DNA from: RQOF01 sp964394475
Lineage (GTDB): Bacteria > Calditrichota > Calditrichia > RBG-13-44-9
DNA length: 6,504 nucleotides
NCBI GenBank assembly: GCA_964394475.1
Contig: CAYMXZ010000202.1
Coordinates: forward strand, 1 to 6,504
Direction of reading: 5' to 3'
Shown here piece after piece: positions 1-5,370 of the stretch; within the stretch, counting starts at the first letter, position 1, and each line of letters begins with the position of its first letter. A program made the position numbers and the translations under genes. The notes beneath the pieces were generated by a model, which was not told the DNA's origin, made no database searches, and saw nothing but the letters and a program-made list of their open reading frames with translations.

Positions 1-507
1 TTCCAGGGTAGCCTGAAGATAATGGATAGCAGTATCCGGCTGCTGCTGGCTAACAGCAAAATGGGCATTCATGGAATCTACCAGAGGAATGAGAGGAGAA
101 TCAGGATATCGCCAGCGAAGGATTTTGGTAATTGAGTCACATGAAAGATTATCTTTTAATTTGAGATGAGAAACGGCTTGGAAATAAAGTAAGTAATCCT
201 CAATTATTTCCAGATCAGAGATACTGTTTTCAAAAACTTTCAACGCCTGATAATAATTTCCAAGCCGAAAATGTATATATCCAATCTTAAATCGAAGGAC
301 AGGTTCTCTCTGAAGTAGTCCGGGTTGATCTTTCAACAACCGGTAAAAACTATCCAGAGCCGTCTGATATTGACCGGAGCGGTAAAGCTGATTCAGTAGA
401 TGAAAATCAGGCACTCCGGAAGAATTTATCTGTCTTGTGCTTAAAAGAATCAGCACCATAGTTCCCAGCGTCACCGAAACAGGTACTCTGCTTGACTGTA
501 AAAGCAT
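1..507 (-). CDS. Exported TPR protein, N-terminal part (possible Slt-like lytic transglycosylase)
   Basis: Translation of the minus strand from ATG at 507-505 gives 169 uninterrupted codons that run off the left edge, so the C-terminal part is missing. An in-frame TAA lies at 514-516. A weak ribosome site GAGAAAGA (517-524) sits 9 nt upstream; Met17 (457-459) is an alternative start. Residues 8-24 are hydrophobic and look like a signal sequence or anchor. Residues about 42-62 (YRSGQYQTALDSFYRLL) and 71-95 (GYIHFRLGNYYQALKVFE) are TPR-like helix pairs. Residues 104-139, with DYLLYFQAVSHLKL and then WRYPDSPL, resemble the alpha-superhelical region of soluble lytic murein transglycosylases, which cut peptidoglycan in the periplasm. 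The catalytic SLT domain would lie outside the window, so this assignment is inference. A generic TPR or YbgF-like envelope protein is the main alternative. The coding region is solid; the function is tentative. Confidence 0.75.
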   Translation of the reverse strand, partial: MLLQSSRVPVSVTLGTMVLILLSTRQINSSGVPDFHLLNQLYRSGQYQTALDSFYRLLKDQPGLLQREPVLRFKIGYIHFRLGNYYQALKVFENSISDLEIIEDYLLYFQAVSHLKLKDNLSCDSITKILRWRYPDSPLIPLVDSMNAHFAVSQQQPDTAIHYLQATLE

Positions 508-538
508 AAAAATTTATCTTTCTCAGTTATCAAATACC

Positions 539-567
539 ATATTAATCACCAAGATAATCATCGACAA
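539..567 (-). promoter_or_regulatory. Possible sigma70-type promoter for the TPR gene
   Basis: On the minus strand, TTGTCG (567-562) and TAATAT (544-539) are separated by 17 nt, each matching 4 of 6 consensus bases. The -10 box lies about 30 nt before the ATG at 507. A terminator separates this gene from the upstream protease gene, so it needs its own promoter. AT-rich spacers give such matches by chance, and promoter consensus in this phylum may differ. Confidence 0.25.
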
Positions 568-640
568 ACCAGGTCCGGTTTGAAGCTGAGAATTGAACTT
601 TTCATCCCTAAATTACAAGAATCCAGGTCACTATCGGCTT

Positions 641-676
641 AAGAAAATTCCCCAGAAGCCTGCGTTCCTGGGGAAT
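641..676 (-). terminator. Rho-independent terminator after the metzincin gene
   Basis: A perfect 9-bp inverted repeat ATTCCCCAG / CTGGGGAAT (647-655 and 668-676) encloses a 12-nt loop. Read on the minus strand, the GC-containing stem is followed at once by TTTTCTT, the expected layout for intrinsic termination of leftward transcription. It lies about 135 nt past the protease stop codon at 812, so the operon would have a fairly long 3' untranslated region. On the plus strand no T-run follows, so it should act in one direction. Confidence 0.8.
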
Positions 677-811
677 CGACTATTTTCCAATATCCTCAAC
701 CACCTGATGATCGTATTTATGCTCTGTAGTAATTTCTCCCTGTTATTTTTTTACGAGAAATGTGATTAGAACTTTATTTTTGTTTTCGTTGAAAAATATT
801 CATATCTCTGC

Positions 812-3016
812 CTATTTGACCAGTAACATTTTTCGGACAGTAGTAAATGAGCCTGTTTGAATTCTGTAAAAATAAAGTCCTGACGTCACCTCGATGCCAT
901 TCTGATCTTTCCCATCCCAGATGATCTTATAAGACCCGGCGGGCTGGGGTTGATCCAGCAAGGTGCAGATTTTTTGTCCCAGAATATTATAGACCTCCAG
1001 TCGGACCTCCGCCTGAGTCGGTAATTGATAGGAAATAACCGTTTGTGAATTAAAGGGATTGGGATAGTTCTTTTCAAGATAAAAAGTGTTGAGCGATGTT
1101 GTGTTCTGGTCAGTAAACTCATTGAAACCTGTCACGGCACTGAACCACTGAAAAATCCGGCTCAGCAAGGTATCTCTGATTCCCAGGCTGTTGTTCACTC
1201 CTTCCAGTCCAAAACCGAGAAATACCGCTTTCCAGTTGGCCGCTGGTTGATCCACTCGCACCCCGGCAACGCCTAACGGGGTAGTGGTTCCATAATTGAT
1301 GATCGGAATGGCATTACCGGTAATGTTCAGGACATCGCGGGAAGTCTGATTGCCGGCGCCTCCAACCGTTGAGATCAGCAATCCATTTCCGATCGGATCG
1401 TTAGCTACCCCGGTAGCCAGGGGAGTGGAAATATTGGATTGGAAGGACACTCCTAAATAATCTGCCAACAGCGTATCCTCGACACTTTTCTCCACAATAT
1501 TTTGACCGGTAAGTAATAGTCGCCCGCCCCTGTTGAGCAACTGGCATAATTGCAGTTGTTCATCATAGGTAAGGACCGAATCATTTGCATTACCGGTAAA
1601 CCAGATGACCGTACAGGGATCCGGGAATTGACTGAAGATGCTGGTATCAGGAATCCCCTTTTCGGAGATTCGCCACAAAAAATAGGTTTGCTCAGTTTGC
1701 CCAAGTGCTGAGGCAAAATAGCTTTCAAACTGAGTGCTGTTATCATCATTGACCAATAATACGCTGGCTCGATGGAGGTAAACAGATAAATTCGTCCCGC
1801 TTGAAGGGAGATTTTCAATTAAAATCGTACGCGTAATATAAGGTGGTTCAGGAAGAAAAGTGATCTCATAGTCTTCATTAGACAGAAGCTCAAAGCTGAA
1901 ATCTCCAGAGGAGGTAGTCGTGGTATCCACTATAAAACCGGATGGTACCCCTGGCTTCTGGCTCACTGCCTTCACTTTTATCTGAGCAGCCACTGGTAAT
2001 CCAAGTGCCGAATCTATCACTGATCCGCTAATAGTTGTCTGTGGACTTTGAGACATTTGAAAATTGAGGGTGATGATCTGAGTTTGCCCGATACCGCCCG
2101 GGTTATTGAAAGCAACCGTAGCTTGTTCATTTTCATACCCAAAATAGACCGCGGTCAGTTCAAAATTCTGCTTCAGGCATACTACCTGATAAAATCCACT
2201 GGTATCCACTGTGACGGTATCGCGGTAGTATCCGGGTCGTTGATAGACGTTATTGCCATATTCAGGTGGGCCGGTCTCTGCGGCAAATATTACCGGAGAA
2301 CTTAAAGCCGCCTCCGGAAATGGTAAACCGCTCTGGGCGTCAGTAATAGTGCCCTGTAAAACCCAGACGGGATAAATCGTTGAAACTCCGGCGATATCAT
2401 CGATATGCAGGGAGCGTTTGGTAGTGTCTCCATTACTGGAATAGCCATACATGGTAGCGGCTGGTATAAGTGGACCCACTCCAGGAGGTCCACCGGCTGG
2501 CCCGGCGTGTCCTAAACCGAGATGATGGCCTAATTCATGGGCAATAACACTCTGTAGATCCTGCTTTCCAGGTTCACCGGTCAGGCTGGGGGGGAAATCG
2601 CGGGCATTCCAGATAAGATCCGATTCAACCGCCCGATAATTCGCACCGCTGCCAGTTGTCCAGGTACTGGAAAAGGCGATGACGTTGGTTCCCGGCGTAA
2701 AATTAATTCCCTCGATATCAAAAAATATCAGATTTATTCCATCATTAGTCACACTATTGGCCGAGGTATATCCCCCATTTGTAAACTCCCAGAAGGACGA
2801 TATCACATCTTCCCACACCTGAGCCCCGGCATCAATGGAAGGAACATACTCAGGGGGAGTGGAATTGTTTAACCGATAGATGAAGGGAATATTGGTGGTA
2901 AAATACTTTCGGGGATATCCACCCTCATTGGTAAAGATCGAAAAAGAAAAAAGCGAACTCATTTCGAAGAGTAGTATCACTAAAAGAATTATGGTCGTCA
3001 TCAAATATTTATTCAT
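812..3016 (-). CDS. Secreted matrixin-like zinc metalloprotease with type IX sorting domain
   Basis: A 734-residue protein predicted to hydrolyse proteins outside the cell. Start choice: the frame could open at 3040, but the ATG at 3016 has AAGGAG 7 nt upstream and begins a good signal peptide (MNKYLMTTIILLVILLFE). The catalytic domain is about residues 28-216, with the zinc motif HELGHHLGLGH (His160, Glu161, His164, Gly167, His170), a Met-turn candidate Met189 in TMYGY and a matrixin-like HIDDIAG at 205-210. Next come two carboxypeptidase-regulatory-like beta sandwiches (about 218-320 and 328-416), each opening with a G-(T/S)-(I/V)-(T/I)-D stretch, then an alpha/beta GATase/ThuA-like domain (about 417-628, with WFTG and GGRLLLTGQNI) lacking a nucleophile-elbow cysteine. 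The C-terminal FlgD-like Ig domain (about 648-734) has NYPNPFN, YNILGQ, SGLYFYRI and a final KMLLVK, the hallmark of type IX secretion cargo. No pro-domain or cysteine switch is visible. It lies 52 nt after the 184-residue gene, a likely operon. The substrate is unknown. Confidence 0.93.
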   Translation of the reverse strand: MNKYLMTTIILLVILLFEMSSLFSFSIFTNEGGYPRKYFTTNIPFIYRLNNSTPPEYVPSIDAGAQVWEDVISSFWEFTNGGYTSANSVTNDGINLIFFDIEGINFTPGTNVIAFSSTWTTGSGANYRAVESDLIWNARDFPPSLTGEPGKQDLQSVIAHELGHHLGLGHAGPAGGPPGVGPLIPAATMYGYSSNGDTTKRSLHIDDIAGVSTIYPVWVLQGTITDAQSGLPFPEAALSSPVIFAAETGPPEYGNNVYQRPGYYRDTVTVDTSGFYQVVCLKQNFELTAVYFGYENEQATVAFNNPGGIGQTQIITLNFQMSQSPQTTISGSVIDSALGLPVAAQIKVKAVSQKPGVPSGFIVDTTTTSSGDFSFELLSNEDYEITFLPEPPYITRTILIENLPSSGTNLSVYLHRASVLLVNDDNSTQFESYFASALGQTEQTYFLWRISEKGIPDTSIFSQFPDPCTVIWFTGNANDSVLTYDEQLQLCQLLNRGGRLLLTGQNIVEKSVEDTLLADYLGVSFQSNISTPLATGVANDPIGNGLLISTVGGAGNQTSRDVLNITGNAIPIINYGTTTPLGVAGVRVDQPAANWKAVFLGFGLEGVNNSLGIRDTLLSRIFQWFSAVTGFNEFTDQNTTSLNTFYLEKNYPNPFNSQTVISYQLPTQAEVRLEVYNILGQKICTLLDQPQPAGSYKIIWDGKDQNGIEVTSGLYFYRIQTGSFTTVRKMLLVK

Positions 3017-3023
3017 TGAAATT

Positions 3024-3029
3024 CTCCTT
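3024..3029 (-). promoter_or_regulatory. Ribosome binding site that fixes the protease start
   Basis: Minus strand AAGGAG lies 7 nt before ATG 3016-3014. It sits inside the frame of the longer candidate that begins at 3040, where the sequence just upstream is T-rich with no purine-rich site. This argues for translation starting at 3016 and removes eight residues (MIISRRIS) from the longest frame. Confidence 0.8.
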
Positions 3030-3068
3030 GAAATAATCATCTGAAAAATCAGAAAAATAAGAGGCTGA

Positions 3069-3623
3069 CTATTCTTCTGAGGTATAAGTTTTAATCAGGT
3101 TAATAAATGACGATACCTCGAATGTTTGAATTTTTTCAACTGGACTTATTTCCCTTCCAGTGAGGGGATCGATGAGTTGAATACTTCCTAAATCATTCAT
3201 CGCCTTTTCGTTTCCGGATTCATCCTTAAAAATGCGGAATAATCCCAGGGCAATGGAGTGAATTTCAAAAAAGTCTCCATTTCTCACAAGGAAAAAAATG
3301 GCTTCATCACCTTTTTGCAGATAAGGGGTACCGGAAATAATCATTCCCCAATCACCGATCTGTCCACCCAGTTGTCTGATGGTAATTTTATTCACCTTTT
3401 CGCCCTTTATGGTTTCAATAACGTCCAGATCGGAAAAAGTATAAACATTTTTTTGAACCTCATTCTCCCACTGGCAGTGACTGGAGGTTACTCGCGCCCG
3501 TACAATCAATTCAGATTCATTGCTCAATTCTTTTAAAGTCGCACGAGCGATGGTAAGGGAATAAGAAAAATTCCACATCATTGCCAGCAAAAGAAAAATT
3601 ATAAGTGTAAAATAAAATCGCAT
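3069..3623 (-). CDS. Small secreted protein of a matrixin-associated hypothetical family
   Basis: A 184-residue protein with a clear signal peptide (hydrophobic residues 5-17, likely cleavage near residues 20-22, FSYS). The mature part resembles a widespread uncharacterised domain that I recall encoded beside or fused to matrixin-type proteases. Visible family-like features are LKELSNESELIVRARV (30-45), an aromatic stretch with the only cysteine HCQWE (49-53), VYTFSDLDVIETIKGE (60-75), LGGQIGDWG (85-93), the pair GTPYLQKGDEAIFFL (98-112), and GLFRIF (127-132). The pattern suggests a beta-rich, non-enzymatic fold; no catalytic motif is seen. The start ATG at 3623 is backed by GGAAGGAA 7 nt upstream. 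It precedes the metzincin by 52 nt on the same strand with no terminator between, so co-transcription is likely. A role as chaperone, inhibitor or surface partner of the protease is inference only. The family recognition is from memory of sequence patterns, not a search. Confidence 0.87.
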   Translation of the reverse strand: MRFYFTLIIFLLLAMMWNFSYSLTIARATLKELSNESELIVRARVTSSHCQWENEVQKNVYTFSDLDVIETIKGEKVNKITIRQLGGQIGDWGMIISGTPYLQKGDEAIFFLVRNGDFFEIHSIALGLFRIFKDESGNEKAMNDLGSIQLIDPLTGREISPVEKIQTFEVSSFINLIKTYTSEE

Positions 3624-3624
3624 A

Positions 3625-3646
3625 ACATATTTCCTTCCAGATATGT
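3625..3646 (-). promoter_or_regulatory. Hairpin presenting the ribosome site of the 184-residue gene
   Basis: The inverted repeat ACATAT / ATATGT (3625-3630 and 3641-3646) flanks a 10-nt loop holding the Shine-Dalgarno GGAAGGAA (3631-3638), and ends one base before the start codon (3623-3621). In the mRNA this could form a weak 6-bp, mostly A-U hairpin that places the ribosome site in a loop. The stem is short and may be chance. Confidence 0.25.
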
Positions 3647-3675
3647 ATTGAATAGATTTTAGATAAGTTAATTAA

Positions 3676-3704
3676 AATAAAATGTTTCCACTATTTTTTG
3701 TAAA
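3676..3704 (-). promoter_or_regulatory. Possible sigma70-type promoter for the two-gene protease operon
   Basis: Minus strand TTTACA (3704-3699; 5 of 6 consensus) and TTTATT (3681-3676; 4 of 6) are separated by exactly 17 nt and lie about 55 nt before the ATG at 3623. The position suits the first gene of the 184-residue/metzincin pair, which follows a strong terminator and a long spacer. AT-rich DNA gives such matches easily, and sigma specificity of the host is unknown. Confidence 0.35.
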
Positions 3705-4240
3705 TTATCTGACATCCATACTCATCATCGGCAACAGGAAACTCGTCTGAAGATAAAGAATTTTCTTTTGCCAGAGTTTGATAGACCACTCAAAATATTA
3801 ATTTCAAATTTAACCGACCGGCCATATTTCCCCTTATCATAAACTTCCAGCAAAATATAGTTTCTCGTTTAAAAATCAAATTTTCAAAATATAAATGTAT
3901 CAATGAAATTCGGCAAGATTAATTTGTTTTATTTTATTCAGGCGAATTGGAAAGCAGGAATAAATGGTGAACATTCTGGCTGGCGAAGCTTATTCTGGTT
4001 TGAAGGCGTTCCGGTTGATACCCTCACTCTCTTTTTCCCATCCATGAATAAATTTCTCCCAAAAACTACTTCATAATTTATTTCTCTTTTTTCTGGAACG
4101 AGTACCTTTCGGATCGATTTTATTTCCTGCTGTTAAAAGCTTAACCAAATAGAATTGTGCCTCTCACAGACTTCACCGTGGTAATTATCATTTCAAAATA
4201 CGTCTATTTTTTATAGAGTTTCCTTCAGCAGAATTCTGAG

Positions 4241-4280
4241 TAAAAAAAATGGCCGCTTATCAAAAATAAACGGCCATTTT
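4241..4280 (-). terminator. Strong rho-independent terminator after the PorV-like gene
   Basis: A perfect 10-bp inverted repeat AAAATGGCCG / CGGCCATTTT (4246-4255 and 4271-4280) continues inward for five more pairs (one G-T) to a 5-nt loop, giving a stem of about 15 bp. On the minus strand it is followed by an uninterrupted T8 run. It begins about 20 nt past the stop codon at 4301, exactly where an operon end is expected. Plus-strand reading gives only four T, so it is at best weakly bidirectional. Confidence 0.93.
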
Positions 4281-4300
4281 GAATGCGAAATGAATGAAGT

Positions 4301-5320
4301 TTACAGAGCAAATTTTACCGTGAAAATGTTATTGGCATCGAAATAGTCGGTCAATTGCCGATAAGCATAATCAAAATAGAAATCCATGTTTCCCAGGGAA
4401 TACTTAATCCCCAATCCTGCTGAAAGACCGAAGATGGATTCATCGCTGGATTGGAGATTGTAAAGATATCCACCGCGCAGGAAGAAGAAGTCTTTGAAAC
4501 CATATTCCAGGCCGCCATATAATTGATCGGAAGACTCATTCATATTCGCAAAGGAACCGGTCATTTCCAGAGAATTCATTTCAGCAACATTCAGCACGTA
4601 GGAAAATCCAAAGGAAAATATACTCGGAATTTCATTCGCCAGCGGAATGGCCCGGAAATAGCCGTTATCGGCAGTGGGCGGTCCACCATAGATTTGACCG
4701 GTGTATTCCAGATTACGACCGTTGAACTGCATTTTTCCACCCAGGTTCATCAAGGTGACACCCATGCGCAGATGGGGACTGAAGGCATACTGGATTCCCA
4801 TATCCACCGCGATGGTGCTGGCATTGGTTTGCATGATACTTTCAAAGACATACTTACCCGTTACACCAGCGGTGATGCGATCGGTCAGCATACGGCTATA
4901 GGACAAACCAAAAACCGTGTAGGTGGGGGAGTATGTGTTACCGGTTCCTTCTGGTTCAAGAACAGTTGTTTCTTCAATTTCTCCAAAACTGATGCTTTTT
5001 ATCTGCAAACCAAATGAACCAATATTTCTCCCATTAAATACTCCGGCGATGTAGTTTACATTAATATCAGCGATATATTGCATTGAGCTAAAGAGCAATT
5101 CCGATTTGGTTGAAAATGACATTCCCGCCGGATTCCAGTACATGGCTTCCGCACCTTTCACATTGCTGACGACCGCCCCGCCCAATGAAATCGAGCGAGC
5201 GCCCACTGGAATTAAAAGCTGTGTACCTGCCACCGTTCCAATTTTGGCGACATCTCCAGCGGGCAAGTAATTGATGCTAAGCATGACTATGGTCAGAATT
5301 AAAATTATCATCTTTTTCAT
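4301..5320 (-). CDS. PorV/PorQ-family outer-membrane beta-barrel protein
   Basis: A complete 339-residue protein. It has a signal peptide (MKKMIILILTIVMLSINYLPA, cleavage near residue 21) followed by the family opening: GTQLLIPVGARSISLGGA (32-49) and AEAMYWNPAG (57-66), the hallmark of the PorV/PorQ (UPF0164-like) family related to FadL-type barrels. The rest alternates amphipathic strands and turns and ends in FTVKFAL, with a phenylalanine near the C-terminus as in barrel proteins. In characterised type IX systems PorV is a shuttle or acceptor that helps release cargo and attach it to the surface. FCB genomes carry many paralogues beside surface-protein genes, so this need not be the core PorV. 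The start at 5320 has AGAGG 7 nt upstream. It lies 50 nt after the stop of the large surface-protein gene, a likely operon, and is closed by the terminator at 4241-4280. Confidence 0.92.
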   Translation of the reverse strand: MKKMIILILTIVMLSINYLPAGDVAKIGTVAGTQLLIPVGARSISLGGAVVSNVKGAEAMYWNPAGMSFSTKSELLFSSMQYIADINVNYIAGVFNGRNIGSFGLQIKSISFGEIEETTVLEPEGTGNTYSPTYTVFGLSYSRMLTDRITAGVTGKYVFESIMQTNASTIAVDMGIQYAFSPHLRMGVTLMNLGGKMQFNGRNLEYTGQIYGGPPTADNGYFRAIPLANEIPSIFSFGFSYVLNVAEMNSLEMTGSFANMNESSDQLYGGLEYGFKDFFFLRGGYLYNLQSSDESIFGLSAGLGIKYSLGNMDFYFDYAYRQLTDYFDANNIFTVKFAL

Positions 5321-5370
5321 ATCTTATCCTCTCTATCATTAAAAAGTACAAGAATGACATTACACCTGGT

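Larger units (their letters stand above)
508..811. other. Intergenic spacer between protease and TPR genes
   Basis: No convincing gene lies in these 304 bases. They hold the terminator of the protease operon (641-676), an imperfect palindrome AAACCAGGTCCGGTTT (566-581), a possible promoter for the TPR gene (539-567) and a short open stretch of 20 minus-strand codons (742-683, stop 682-680) that ends 4 nt before the terminator stem. Minus-strand frames just after the protease stop are closed by stops and carry an A7 run. Confidence 0.7.
3624..4240. other. AT-rich intergenic spacer with a GC-richer island
   Basis: About 617 bases without a convincing gene. The flanking part 3781-3940 is about 25% GC by hand count, while 3941-4030 is about 48%, close to the neighbouring coding regions. 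The island is crossed by a 57-codon plus-strand open frame (3903-4076) with no ribosome site and unremarkable composition, which I do not call a gene. A short minus-strand frame (3789-3691, 32 residues, GTG start) has coding-like composition but no ribosome site. The right side carries the possible promoter and translation-initiation hairpin of the downstream operon. No tRNA, IS end or CRISPR repeat was seen. Confidence 0.6.

Noticed and set aside
566..769. Plus-strand open frame running through the protease-operon terminator region
   Set aside because: It runs antisense through a clear terminator hairpin, has no ribosome site, and its length is within chance expectation for AT-rich DNA.
721..811. 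Possible frameshift extension of the protease at the A7 run
   Set aside because: The protease already ends with a complete sorting tail (KMLLVK then TAG), and all three minus-strand frames between the stop and the A7 run contain stops.
1453..1818. 121-codon minus-strand frame inside the metzincin gene
   Set aside because: It overlaps the alpha/beta domain of the metzincin in another frame; the metzincin frame has family motifs end to end, so this is a shadow.
3624..4240. CRISPR array or insertion-sequence ends in the long spacer
   Set aside because: No regularly spaced direct repeats, no terminal inverted repeats with target duplications and no transposase fragment were found by eye.
4523..5017. 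164-codon plus-strand open frame inside the PorV-like gene
   Set aside because: It lies wholly antisense to a well-supported PorV/PorQ-family gene and its translation shows no recognisable domain; it is a shadow frame.
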